From Enterobacter cloacae (GTDB taxonomy: Bacteria > Pseudomonadota > Gammaproteobacteria > Enterobacterales > Enterobacteriaceae): a DNA stretch of 64,000 nucleotides. The stretch spans positions 3,472,001 through 3,536,000 of the forward strand of contig AP022133.1 in assembly GCA_014169315.1 (NCBI GenBank), in the 5' to 3' direction. Positions 38,301-47,401 of the stretch are shown in pieces. The notes below the pieces were generated by a model. The model made no database searches. It worked only from the letters and a program-made list of their open reading frames with translations, and was not told where the DNA came from. The position numbers and the translations under genes were made by a program. Position 1 is the stretch's first letter; every line of letters begins with the position of its first letter.

Positions 38301-41300
38301 GAATGGCGTCTGGACATGGACGCCTGCCAGCGGGCTGAGCAACGGCACACACAACCTGACGTTTGTCGCCGTGGATGCAGCCGGTAACCATAGCAACCCG
38401 ACCTCTGTCTTCCAGGTGAATCTCTCCACCACCGCACCTGGGGTCCCGACCATTGATTCGGTTACCGATGACGTTGGCAGCACTCAGGGCACGGTGACCA
38501 GCGGTAAGCCAACCGATGACAACCGGCCTCTGCTGGAGGGCACAACCACTGCAGGCAATACCATTGCCATTTATGATGGTAATACGCTGCTGGGCAATGC
38601 CACCGTCGATCTTTCCGGACACTGGAGCTTCACGCCAGGCATCCCGTTAGCCGATGGCACGCACAACATCACTGCCGTTGCCATTAACGCTGCGGGCAAT
38701 ACCGCCACCTCCGCTCCTTTTGTCGTGGAAGTCGACACCGTTGCCCCAGCAGCCCCGTCAACACCGGTAGTCACCGTCAACCCGGACGGTGTGGACGTCA
38801 TTCTGTCTCCAGGACAACCCACGCGGGATACCACCCCAACGCTTAGCGGCAGCGGTAATGTGGGTGATGTGATCACCATTTATAACGGTAGCACTCCGCT
38901 GGGTACCACAACGGTAGATGGCACGGGTCACTGGAGCTGGACGCCTAATCCTCCACTGCCTAACGGCACCTACGACATCAGTCTTACAGCCACGGACAAA
39001 GATGGTGCGGGCAACGAAAGCGCCGCGTCGCAGGCTGCAACCATTATCATTGATACCAGTGCGCCAGCCACACCTGCGGCTCCGGTGGTCACCGACAACG
39101 TGGATGCCCACACCGGCCCGGTCAGCAACAACGGCTCAACAAACGACGGCCGCCCGGTATTAAGCGGTTCCGGTGAACCCGGTGCGGTGATCACCCTGTA
39201 TGACAACGTCAATGGCACCAAAAGTGTGCTGGGCAGCGTAACGGTCGACCCGACCGGTCACTGGAGTTTCCAGCCATCCACTGCGCTAAGCCAGGGCAAC
39301 CACACCTTCAGCACCACGGCGAAGGATGAAGCAGGCAACATCAGTACAGAAAGCCCAACCATCACCGTTAATGTGGATACCGTTGCACCAGATCAGCCTT
39401 CCGGGCTGAGCATCAACGGACAAGGCACCATCCTCTCAGGGACGGCGGAAGCAGGCTCTACCGTGGAAGTACGTGATGCCAGCAACACGCTGATTGGCAC
39501 CGGAACTGCGGATGTTAATAACCACTTCACTGTCACGCTCTCTTCACCACAGGCGTCAGGAAATAACCTGAGTATCACCGCCGAAGATAGCGCCGGAAAT
39601 ACCAGTAACGCGACGTCCTGGACGGTGACGGGTACCGTGCAGCCACCGGTGATTGATGCCATTCTCGATGATGTGGGGCTGATTCAGGGGAACGTTAAAG
39701 GCGGCATCTCTGACGATCCCCTCCCGACCATCAGCGGCACGGCTCAGGCAGGCAGTACGGTTAACCTCTACCAGGATGGCATACTCCTGACGACCATCAC
39801 GCTGCTGCCAGGTGAAACCAACTGGAGTTTCCAGCTCATCGTGCCGCTGACTCCGCTGGCGCACAGTTTTACCGCCACCGCCACGCTGGGGGCGAACACC
39901 AGTGCCTCCTCCGACCAGGCGAGTGTCACCATCAACCTTTTGACCCCAGGTACGCCGGTGATCGGCGCGGTGACGGATGATGTGGCTCCATATACCGGCC
40001 CGCTGACAAACGGCCAGACCACCAACGACAACACGCCAACCCTGAGCGGCACAGCCGGTGCGAATAACACCGTCACCATCTATGATGGACTGACGAAACT
40101 TGCCGACGTGGTCGCCGGTGCTGACGGTAAATGGAGCTATACCCCAGGCGCACTCTCTGACGGAAGCCATAGCCTGACGATTACCGTCACCGATATCACT
40201 AACATCCCCAGCGTACCGTCTGAAGCGTTCGTGGTGGTGGTGGATACCACCCCGCCCGCGAAGCCTGGTATTGATACCGTTACAGACGATGTCCCACTGC
40301 TGACCGGAAACGTAGACAAAAATACCGCCACAAACGACACCACACCGACCCTTTCAGGCCACGCCGAAGCGGGCAGTACCGTATCCATTCGCGATAATGG
40401 CGTTGAGATAGGGACAGTGACGGCAGGCGCTGGCGGTACCTGGACCTTTACACCGACAAAAGCGCTGAATGACGGCACACATGATTTCACGGTAGTTGCC
40501 ACCGATAGCGTCGGTAATCAAAGTGTCGTTTCGGATGACTACAGCGTGACCGTTGCCACCACACCACCGGCACAGCCAACGCTGGATACCGTGTATGACG
40601 ATCTCCCGTCCGGTACGGGGAACCTGACCAACGGCCAGCTCACTAACGACAGCACGCCGACGCTCAACGGTACAGGGGTTAACGGTACCACCATCCATAT
40701 TCTGGATAATGGCTCACCCGTTGGCACTGCGATTGTCACGAACGGAACCTGGAGCTTTACACCCACAGTACCGCTTGGCGAGGGTGTACATAACCTGCGC
40801 GTCTACGCCAGCGATAACGCGGGCAATACTTCAACAACCACGCCAGCCTTTGCCATAACTGTTGATGCAACCCCACCGGCTAACCCGGTGGTTACTGGCG
40901 TGCTGGATGATGTTGGCCCGGTAACCGGGCAAATCGGCGCGGGGGGAACCACCAACGACAGCAAACCAACCCTCAGTGGTACGGGCGAAGCAGGCACCAC
41001 CATCCACATTACCGATGGGGGTACGGAGATAGGCACCGCCGTCGTGACGGCCGGTGGCACCTGGACATTCACCCCGGCCACAGCGCTGTCAGAAGGTACG
41101 CATAATCTGGTGATTTCGGCCACCGATCCGGCCGGAAACAGCAGCCTCGTCAACCCGACGCTCACGTTTACCGTTGATACGGTCGCGCCGGTGGCTCCGC
41201 TTGTTATCTCCGTTGCCGACGATGTGGGCACGAAGCAAACGCCACTCAGCAGCGGGCAATCCACGGATGACACCACGCCATCCTTTACCGGGTCAACCGA

Positions 41301-44300
41301 GCCGAACGCGCTGATCAGTGTTTACGATAACGGTACACTGCTTACTCAAATCGCAGCCGATGGCACGGGTGCCTGGACATATACGCCGCCAGCACTGAGC
41401 GAAGGTAGCCACGGATTTACCTTTACCGCCACCGATGCAGCAGGCAACGTTGGCCCGGCATCGACACCGTTCACGGTAGTCGTCGATACCACAAAACCGT
41501 CCGTGCCGCTTATCACCCAGGCGGTGGACGATGTCGGCACCGTTCAGGGAACGCTGAGCAACGGTCAATCTACTGACGACACCAGTCCGTTGCTGAAAGG
41601 CACCAGTGAACCGCTGGCGACAATCAACGTTTATGATGGTCTCACATTGCTGGGAACCACCACCGCCAATGCCAGCGGTAACTGGACGTATCAGGTCTCG
41701 TCTAACCTGAGCGAGACAACGCACAGCTTTACCGTGCGGGCGAGTGATGCCGCAGGAAACCTCAGCGATCCCTCCACACCGTTCACGCTGACAATTAGCA
41801 CCACCCCACCGGCTCCCCCCGTTATCACCGCGGTGGTGGATGATGTTGGGTCAATATCCGGCCCGCTGACCAACGGCCAGGCCACTAACGACAATCTGCC
41901 AACGCTGTCAGGAACAGCGGTTGCCGGTTCGTTAGTTCGCATTTATGACGGCACCACGCTCCTCGGTAGCGTGGTTGCTACCAATGGCAGCTGGAGCTTT
42001 ACCCCTGCAACAGCACTGAGCGACGGCCCTCATGCCCTGAAGGCCACCGCCAGTGACGCAGTGGGCAACCCAAGCGCAGACTCCAGCGTGTTTAACATCG
42101 TGGTGGATGCCACCGCGCCGAACACACCCGCTATCACCAGCATTCTTGATAATGTGGGTACCCTGACCGGTCCAGTTACCAGCTCAGTCCCCACCAACGA
42201 CAACACGCCAGAGCTTCACGGTACGGCTGAAGCCAACGCCGTAGTACGTATCTACGACGGAGCCACACCAATTGGCCAGGTCACTGCCGATGGCAGCGGC
42301 AACTGGACGTTCACCACCGGAGCACTCAGTGACGGACAACATAACTTCAGCGTGACCGCGACCGATGCGGTAGGCAATACCAGCGCCGCCTCAACCATCA
42401 GCGCCATCGTGGTCGATACCGTCGCCCCGCTCGCCCCGGGCGCACTTGCGGTCGTGAATGTGGGAACCCTTGTGACCGGGACAGCAGAAGCGGGCAGTAC
42501 CGTCACCATCACCACCAGCGGTGGCACGGTGCTCGGTACAGCGACGGTGGACGGAAGCGGTCATTTCAGCGTGGCCCTCTCACCTGCGCAGACCAACGGC
42601 GAAACATTGACCGCATATGCAACCGATAAAGCCGGTAACCTGGGGGCTTCCGCCAGCATCACCGCGCCGTTTACCACCCTGCCAAATGCGCCGGTGATTG
42701 CCACCGTGAGCGACGATGTCGGCACCCTGAAAGGCACGCTGTCTAACGGGCAAACTACTGACGACACCACGCCAACGCTGGCAGGTACCGCACAGCCCGG
42801 TTCCACCGTCACCCTTTACAATAACGGAGTATTAATCGGCACAACCCTTGCCGATGGCAGCGGCAACTGGAGCTTCACCACGCCAGCGATGGGGGAAGGC
42901 AGTCACGCCTTTACCGCGACCGCAACCAACGGCTCCGGGACGGGTCCTGTCTCAGCCGCAATGACCGTGATCGTCGACACCACCGCGCCGAATGCCCCTA
43001 CGGGTCAGTTCAACGCAGATGGCAGCGTGCTCACCGGCCAGGCAGAGGCGGGAAGTACCGTGACGATCCGCCTGCCCGATGGCACAACGTACACCGCAAC
43101 GGCCAATGCCAGCGGCAGCTACTCGCTGACCTTTGTTAACAAACAGACTGATGGCGGTACGTTGACGCTGACGGCGACCGATACTGCGGGGAATACGTCT
43201 CTGCCGGGTCAGGTGCTGGCACCCAATCTGCCGCTCTCTGCCGCGAACAACGTTGATGAACTGAACTTCACCACCACAGCCACCGTCACTGACGCACAAT
43301 ACAGTGATTACGGTGTCCTGCTGGTTGGTGCGGTGGGCAACGTTCTCTCGCTGCTGGGGAACAACAGTGCGCAGGTGAACTTCAACGTCGACAACGGTGC
43401 GTCAGCGGATATCACCATCAATGCCTACGGGACAGGGGTGGTGCTCGGTTTGCTCAACAGTATGCAGCTTGTGGTGCAGCACTGGGATGCGACCAACAAT
43501 GTCTGGACAACCGTGGTGGACACCGGGAACAACAGTACCCTGAACCTGTTAACCATCGGGGCCAGCGGCGTTTCCCTGAACCTGACCGGGCTGGCAGAGG
43601 GTCAGTATCGGGTGCTGACCTACAACACCAGCCTGCTGGCAACCGGCTCTTACAGTAGTCTGGATGTCGATGTCAGCCAGACCAGCGCGGGCACTATTGT
43701 TGGCACTAACCTCAACGTCAGTGGAAACGTGATCACCGATGTGGACGCCAGTGCAGGCAGCGATAATGCACCAGCCGGCACGCTGCTCACGCAGGTGACC
43801 AATGCTCTGGGTCAGGCGACGGCCATCAACGCAACGGGCAGCACCGTGGTTCACGGGCAGTATGGCGATCTCACCATTAGCGCCGACGGGACTTACACCT
43901 ACACGCTAACCACCACCAGCGCGACCGCCTATGGTCGTACGGAGAACTTCACCTATACCATTATGCACAACGGCGTAACGGCCAGTGCCCAGCTGGTGAT
44001 CACGCTGGGCAGCAGTGTGCAAAACACCCACGCCATCGCCGTGGATGACTCTTCGACCTTTACCTTCGATACCAGTGTTCATGCTGTCGACAACGGTACA
44101 TCGTCGCAGGGTGGCTTTACCGTGGTGGGTATCGGTCTGGGAAATGTGCTGACGCTTGATGTACTGAGCGACCTCAGCAATCCAATCATCTATAACGTCG
44201 ATCAGGGTACCACCCGCACCATGACGCTGCAGGCGAGCGTGGGTGGCGTGGCCATTGGCTCAGTGTTCGACCTTTACGTCTACAAATTCAATACCGCGAC

Positions 44301-45924
44301 CCAGACCTACCAGCAATACCGGTATGAAAAAAGCTGGCTGACTGCGCCGCTGCTGGGGGGAACCTCCGGGAAGCTGACCGTGGATCTCCCGGCGGGTCAG
44401 TATCTGTTCCTGCTCAACACGGCATCCGGCATCACCGCCCTGACCGGCTACACCCTGAACGTGCTTGAAGATCACGTTTACGCCGTCTCCAGTACTGGCG
44501 GTAGCACTACCGGTAACGTCATGGCCGATGACATTCTGCCGACCAGCGTCACCGCCACCGTCACCGATGTGAACGGCGTACACGTCAACGCCTCCGGTCT
44601 GACCACCATTCAGGGGTTGTACGGCACACTGTCGATCGACGCACAGGGGAACTACACCTATACCCTGAACAGCGGCGTCGGGGCGGATAAAATCAGCACG
44701 CCGGATACCTTCGTGTATACCCTCACGGATTCAACCGGCCATAAGGACAGCGCCTCGCTCAACATCACCCCAACGCCACACGCGCTGGACGCCATCAACG
44801 ATGTCAGCAAGGTGATGACGTTCGACACCGTGCAACATACCGTGGCCTGGAGCGATACGTCCGTCGGGAGCACCAACTGGACGACAGCCCTGTTGAAATC
44901 CACCAGCGGAACCGGCAGCGGAACCTTTATCGTCGATCAGAACACCGCCCTGCACGACATCGTGCTGCATTTTAATATCTCTTCCCTGCTGCCGCTGGGT
45001 GGGCTGGCCGTGAGCTGGTCTATCACCCTGCAGGGTGCATCCACCCCCATCATGTCTGACTCGTTTACCGGAGGCTCTACCACCATCAACCTGAGCAGTC
45101 TGGATCTGGATGCCGGTACCTACACCCTGAGCTTCACCGGTACGGCCGGGCCACTGAGCATCGGTGGTATCACGATCACCCCGAGCGTCACGGGTACCTC
45201 AGTGTTCCTGAATAACGACGAAACCACCTCAGGCCATTCCGTCATCGGCAACATCTTCGACGGGACAGACTCACAAGGGGCGCTGGATCAGCTGGCGTCG
45301 GTGGATACGCGCCTGAGCATCACCGGTTATGACGGCCATGTCAGTACGCTCGACCCGTATACCACCAGCAACGCCACAGCAACCGTTGTGGGACATTACG
45401 GCACCCTCTCTGTTGGCGTCGACGGTAGTTACACCTACACGCTGAACAGCGGTATTTCGCTGGCGACCATGACCAGCAAGGAGGTCTTTAACTACACCCT
45501 CACCGCAGCCAACGGGCAAACGGACAGCGCTTCGCTGACCATCAACCTGTCGCCGCAGATGATCAGCACCAACCATAACGACACCCTGACGGGAAGCGTC
45601 TATGGCGACACGCTGATTTATCACGTGCTCGATACCACTGTGGGAGCCGCTACGGGCGGTAATGGCACGGGAGATCACTGGACGAACTTCTCCGTCTCGC
45701 AGGGCGATAAGATCGACATCAGCGATCTGCTGGTCGGCTGGAACGGTCAGTCTTCAACGCTCGGTAACTACCTGCACGTCACGACCAGCGGAAGTAATAC
45801 CGTGATTTCCATCGACCGCGACGGTGCGGGAAGCACCTACGCCAACACAACCCTGGTCACTCTGGATAACGTTCAGACCAGCTATGACGAGCTTGTGAAT
45901 CAGCACCACAACATTATTACCTGA
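35383..45924 (+). CDS. bapA: BapA-like giant adhesin, type I secreted
   Basis: 3513-residue biofilm-associated surface protein. The BapA-type prefix domain (about 1-120) is followed by a hydrophobic WPWVLGGVAAAGGIALAA segment and a poly-Gly/Ser linker (about 139-163). About 25 Ig-like units of 85-110 residues follow (to about 2610), recurrent in DDVG, PTLSGTAEAGSTV, FTP and ATDAAGN motifs. Then come three VCBS-like segments (YGTLSIDAQGNYTYTL type). The C-terminus has an RTX-like NHNDTLTGSVYGDTLIYHV and a T1SS target signal. Mediates cell-cell and surface adhesion. Retained through the N-terminus, as in LapA/BapA proteins (inference). First gene of a four-gene locus. Confidence 0.93.
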   Translation: MSQISVISKLTGVKTTTEGTQVSLNHSSIVKLHLERADIQHFARNNNDLVLTLHSGETIVIKNFYVTDAQGLSQLVLEDDNGALWWIEDPTAAAAHYESIASTDVLLAAAGGESTTGGAIWPWVLGGVAAAGGIALAAGGGGGGGGGGSGSGSGSGSGHSNSGSSDPADPADPPSPDKTAPVAPAISGVTDNVGTVQGALTSGQSTDDSRPTFSGTAEAGSTVTVYDNGTAIGSVAAGSDGKWSFTPSTDLSEGTHNITTQATDAAGNTGPGSSSFAVVVDTTPPDTPTLLNATERNGATATQIQSGHYTHTGTPEISGKGEPGDTITLYDQGVKIGEANVDSNGNWHFTPGSTLTEGTHSLTITETDPAGNTSGISRPLDFIVDNTPPGAPTDLAITPDGGALTGKAEAGSTIIVSNGTTIVGTAVTDAQGNFTVPLNPAQLNGETLSVTATDAASNTSPPASLTAPDTTPPAIPTGVVVNHDGDHVTGKAEPGSTVTVKNEQGTLIGTGQADGSGNFDVTLSPPQKNGEVLDVTATDGANNTSQPALAIAPDTTAPGAPTDLAITADGSTLTGKAEAGSSIIISNGTTTVGTAVTDAQGNFTVQLHPAQLNGETLSATATDAASNTSPPASLTAPDTTPPAIPTNVVVNHDGDHVTGKAEPGSTVTVKDEQGSIIGTGQADGSGHFDVTLSTPQKNGEVLDVTATDGASNTSQPALAIAPDTTAPGAPTNLAITVDGGTLTGKAEAGSTITISNGTTVVGTAVTNDQGNFTVTLTPSQRNGETLSATATDEAGNTSTPGTLLAPDTTPAQTPEILGVVDNVADFTGNISNGGLTNDNHPTIYGKGEAGTTLSLYSNNTLIGTVVIQPDGSWSFPANAPLSEGGNVITAQAVDGKGQASSISAAWNVTVDTTLPDTPVLKNVLDDVAENTGPITSGQVTNDSTPTFSGTGEAGATLNVMEGGNVIGTANIDANGVWTWTPASGLSNGTHNLTFVAVDAAGNHSNPTSVFQVNLSTTAPGVPTIDSVTDDVGSTQGTVTSGKPTDDNRPLLEGTTTAGNTIAIYDGNTLLGNATVDLSGHWSFTPGIPLADGTHNITAVAINAAGNTATSAPFVVEVDTVAPAAPSTPVVTVNPDGVDVILSPGQPTRDTTPTLSGSGNVGDVITIYNGSTPLGTTTVDGTGHWSWTPNPPLPNGTYDISLTATDKDGAGNESAASQAATIIIDTSAPATPAAPVVTDNVDAHTGPVSNNGSTNDGRPVLSGSGEPGAVITLYDNVNGTKSVLGSVTVDPTGHWSFQPSTALSQGNHTFSTTAKDEAGNISTESPTITVNVDTVAPDQPSGLSINGQGTILSGTAEAGSTVEVRDASNTLIGTGTADVNNHFTVTLSSPQASGNNLSITAEDSAGNTSNATSWTVTGTVQPPVIDAILDDVGLIQGNVKGGISDDPLPTISGTAQAGSTVNLYQDGILLTTITLLPGETNWSFQLIVPLTPLAHSFTATATLGANTSASSDQASVTINLLTPGTPVIGAVTDDVAPYTGPLTNGQTTNDNTPTLSGTAGANNTVTIYDGLTKLADVVAGADGKWSYTPGALSDGSHSLTITVTDITNIPSVPSEAFVVVVDTTPPAKPGIDTVTDDVPLLTGNVDKNTATNDTTPTLSGHAEAGSTVSIRDNGVEIGTVTAGAGGTWTFTPTKALNDGTHDFTVVATDSVGNQSVVSDDYSVTVATTPPAQPTLDTVYDDLPSGTGNLTNGQLTNDSTPTLNGTGVNGTTIHILDNGSPVGTAIVTNGTWSFTPTVPLGEGVHNLRVYASDNAGNTSTTTPAFAITVDATPPANPVVTGVLDDVGPVTGQIGAGGTTNDSKPTLSGTGEAGTTIHITDGGTEIGTAVVTAGGTWTFTPATALSEGTHNLVISATDPAGNSSLVNPTLTFTVDTVAPVAPLVISVADDVGTKQTPLSSGQSTDDTTPSFTGSTEPNALISVYDNGTLLTQIAADGTGAWTYTPPALSEGSHGFTFTATDAAGNVGPASTPFTVVVDTTKPSVPLITQAVDDVGTVQGTLSNGQSTDDTSPLLKGTSEPLATINVYDGLTLLGTTTANASGNWTYQVSSNLSETTHSFTVRASDAAGNLSDPSTPFTLTISTTPPAPPVITAVVDDVGSISGPLTNGQATNDNLPTLSGTAVAGSLVRIYDGTTLLGSVVATNGSWSFTPATALSDGPHALKATASDAVGNPSADSSVFNIVVDATAPNTPAITSILDNVGTLTGPVTSSVPTNDNTPELHGTAEANAVVRIYDGATPIGQVTADGSGNWTFTTGALSDGQHNFSVTATDAVGNTSAASTISAIVVDTVAPLAPGALAVVNVGTLVTGTAEAGSTVTITTSGGTVLGTATVDGSGHFSVALSPAQTNGETLTAYATDKAGNLGASASITAPFTTLPNAPVIATVSDDVGTLKGTLSNGQTTDDTTPTLAGTAQPGSTVTLYNNGVLIGTTLADGSGNWSFTTPAMGEGSHAFTATATNGSGTGPVSAAMTVIVDTTAPNAPTGQFNADGSVLTGQAEAGSTVTIRLPDGTTYTATANASGSYSLTFVNKQTDGGTLTLTATDTAGNTSLPGQVLAPNLPLSAANNVDELNFTTTATVTDAQYSDYGVLLVGAVGNVLSLLGNNSAQVNFNVDNGASADITINAYGTGVVLGLLNSMQLVVQHWDATNNVWTTVVDTGNNSTLNLLTIGASGVSLNLTGLAEGQYRVLTYNTSLLATGSYSSLDVDVSQTSAGTIVGTNLNVSGNVITDVDASAGSDNAPAGTLLTQVTNALGQATAINATGSTVVHGQYGDLTISADGTYTYTLTTTSATAYGRTENFTYTIMHNGVTASAQLVITLGSSVQNTHAIAVDDSSTFTFDTSVHAVDNGTSSQGGFTVVGIGLGNVLTLDVLSDLSNPIIYNVDQGTTRTMTLQASVGGVAIGSVFDLYVYKFNTATQTYQQYRYEKSWLTAPLLGGTSGKLTVDLPAGQYLFLLNTASGITALTGYTLNVLEDHVYAVSSTGGSTTGNVMADDILPTSVTATVTDVNGVHVNASGLTTIQGLYGTLSIDAQGNYTYTLNSGVGADKISTPDTFVYTLTDSTGHKDSASLNITPTPHALDAINDVSKVMTFDTVQHTVAWSDTSVGSTNWTTALLKSTSGTGSGTFIVDQNTALHDIVLHFNISSLLPLGGLAVSWSITLQGASTPIMSDSFTGGSTTINLSSLDLDAGTYTLSFTGTAGPLSIGGITITPSVTGTSVFLNNDETTSGHSVIGNIFDGTDSQGALDQLASVDTRLSITGYDGHVSTLDPYTTSNATATVVGHYGTLSVGVDGSYTYTLNSGISLATMTSKEVFNYTLTAANGQTDSASLTINLSPQMISTNHNDTLTGSVYGDTLIYHVLDTTVGAATGGNGTGDHWTNFSVSQGDKIDISDLLVGWNGQSSTLGNYLHVTTSGSNTVISIDRDGAGSTYANTTLVTLDNVQTSYDELVNQHHNIIT
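35797..35850 (+). repeat. Hexanucleotide tandem repeats in bapA linker
   Basis: Five GGTGGC units (35797-35826) are followed by four AGTGGC units (35827-35850) and a variant. They encode Gly-Gly and Ser-Gly. Changes in copy number stay in frame and alter linker length only. Confidence 0.92.
36562..37800 (+). repeat. 507-bp near-identical tandem units in bapA
   Basis: Equivalent codons of the PTDLAIT module lie at 36562, 37069 and 37576, exactly 507 bp (169 residues) apart, with high nucleotide similarity. Each unit is a pair of Ig-like modules (A, about 240 bp, and B, about 265 bp); there are three A and two B. Most other Ig units in the gene are much more diverged, so this block is a recent duplication. 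Confidence 0.85.
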
Positions 45925-45937
45925 CAACAAAAAATAC

Positions 45938-45958
45938 CCCGGGCGCTCGTCGCCCGGG
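45938..45958 (+). terminator. Intercistronic hairpin between bapA and bapB
   Basis: CCCGGGCG-CTCGT-CGCCCGGG, perfect 8-bp arms, just after the bapA stop and about 40 bp before the next ATG. No T-run, so it may stabilise the bapA message or attenuate rather than fully terminate. Confidence 0.6.
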
Positions 45959-46000
45959 CATAAAGACAATAAAGCAGTACTCTTTTATTAGGGACAAGAC

Positions 46001-47401
46001 ATGAGAAAAAGAATGCCTCGCTGGTGGCTTTCGTGCTGCCTGATCGCCATATCCACCACTGTACATGCTGCAGTGGTGATCAATCCCCAACAACTCAGCG
46101 AGGAACAAGAGTTACCCGCTCTGGAAGGACGCGTTGCGCTCCCGGCCAGTAAAACTCCCCCGGGCGTACTGACGCTGGACGATGCCGTCACACGCGCCGT
46201 GAGCTGGCACCCGGCAATTAGTGAGGCAGTAGGAAAACTCTACGAGCAATCTGAACAGGTCGACGTCGCCAAATCGAAGTATTATCCGCAGGTTAACGCC
46301 GGTATGGACAACGGCTATACCCACAATGGCGGGGATTCCGGCTTTACGCCTTCTCTGGTGTTATCCCTCTCGCAAATGCTTTACGACTTCGGCAAAGTGG
46401 CAAGCCAGGTTCGCGCCGAGAACGCGGGTGTCGCCCAACAGCAGGCCAACGTGCTGGTCAGCATTGATACCATCGCCCATGATACCGCCACCGCAATGGT
46501 GCAGGTTCAGACCTGGCAACAGATGGTCGAAACGGCCAGAGAGCAGCTTGATGCCCTTAACGCCATTGGTAAACTGACGCGACAGCGCAATGACGAAGGG
46601 GCCACCTCGCTCTCTGACGTCGTCCAGACCGATGCCCGCATCGAAGGTGCGCGCGCCCAGCTGATGCAGTACCAGGCCAATCTTGACAGTTCACGCGCCA
46701 CGCTGATGAGCGACCTGGGGTGGAACAGCCTTAGCGCCATCAGCAACGACTTCCCCGACAGTCTGAAGCGCAGCTGTGACATCGCCGAGCCTGACGATCG
46801 GCTGGTGCCATCGGTGCTTGCCGCATGGGCACAGGCCGGTGTCGCGCAGGCGAATCTGGATAACGCCAATGCCCAGATGACGCCGACCATCTCGCTCGAA
46901 CCCGAAGTGCGCCACTATCTGAATGACAATTATGCGGGACACGGCTCACTGGATCGCACCCAGTACTCTGCCTGGGTCAAGGTACAGATGCCCCTCTACC
47001 AGGGCGGCGGGTTGACCGCACGGCGTAACGCAGCCGGACACGCGGTGGAAGCGGCGCAATCTACCATCCAGCGCACGCGCCTTGACGTGCGGCAAAAGCT
47101 ACTGGAATCCCGTAGCCAGGTGATGAGCCTGTTGAGTACCCTGCAAATTCAGTCCCGCCAGGAGTCGCTCAACATCCGCACGCGCGAGCTGTACCAGCAA
47201 CAATACCTGGATCTTGGTTCACGTCCGCTGCTTGACGTACTGAACGCCGAGCAGGAGGTGTATCAGGCACGCTTTACCCAACAACAAACCCTCGGGCAAC
47301 TGCACCAGCTTCAGCTTAACTGCCTGTATAACACGGGCCGCATCCGCCATGCATTCAGCCTCGATAACCGCACCATTCAGTCTGTGGAGATCCAGCCATG
47401 A
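46001..47401 (+). CDS. bapB: TolC-family outer membrane protein of T1SS
   Basis: 466 residues with signal peptide MRKRMPRWWLSCCLIAISTTVHA, and two TolC-like halves with long helices (LDDAVTRAVSWHPAISEAVGKL, LSDVVQTDARIEGARAQL, and the duplicated VRQKLLESRSQVMSLLSTL). It would form the outer-membrane channel for BapA. Overlaps the ABC gene by four bases (ATGA). A Leu-rich DVLNAEQEVYQAR segment near the C-terminus is typical of type I secretion outer-membrane proteins (LapE-like). Confidence 0.9.
   Translation: MRKRMPRWWLSCCLIAISTTVHAAVVINPQQLSEEQELPALEGRVALPASKTPPGVLTLDDAVTRAVSWHPAISEAVGKLYEQSEQVDVAKSKYYPQVNAGMDNGYTHNGGDSGFTPSLVLSLSQMLYDFGKVASQVRAENAGVAQQQANVLVSIDTIAHDTATAMVQVQTWQQMVETAREQLDALNAIGKLTRQRNDEGATSLSDVVQTDARIEGARAQLMQYQANLDSSRATLMSDLGWNSLSAISNDFPDSLKRSCDIAEPDDRLVPSVLAAWAQAGVAQANLDNANAQMTPTISLEPEVRHYLNDNYAGHGSLDRTQYSAWVKVQMPLYQGGGLTARRNAAGHAVEAAQSTIQRTRLDVRQKLLESRSQVMSLLSTLQIQSRQESLNIRTRELYQQQYLDLGSRPLLDVLNAEQEVYQARFTQQQTLGQLHQLQLNCLYNTGRIRHAFSLDNRTIQSVEIQP

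Noticed and set aside
35383..43240. Repeats of bapA as a CRISPR-like or satellite array
   Set aside because: All units are in frame Ig-like coding modules with protein-level conservation, not short identical repeats with unique spacers.
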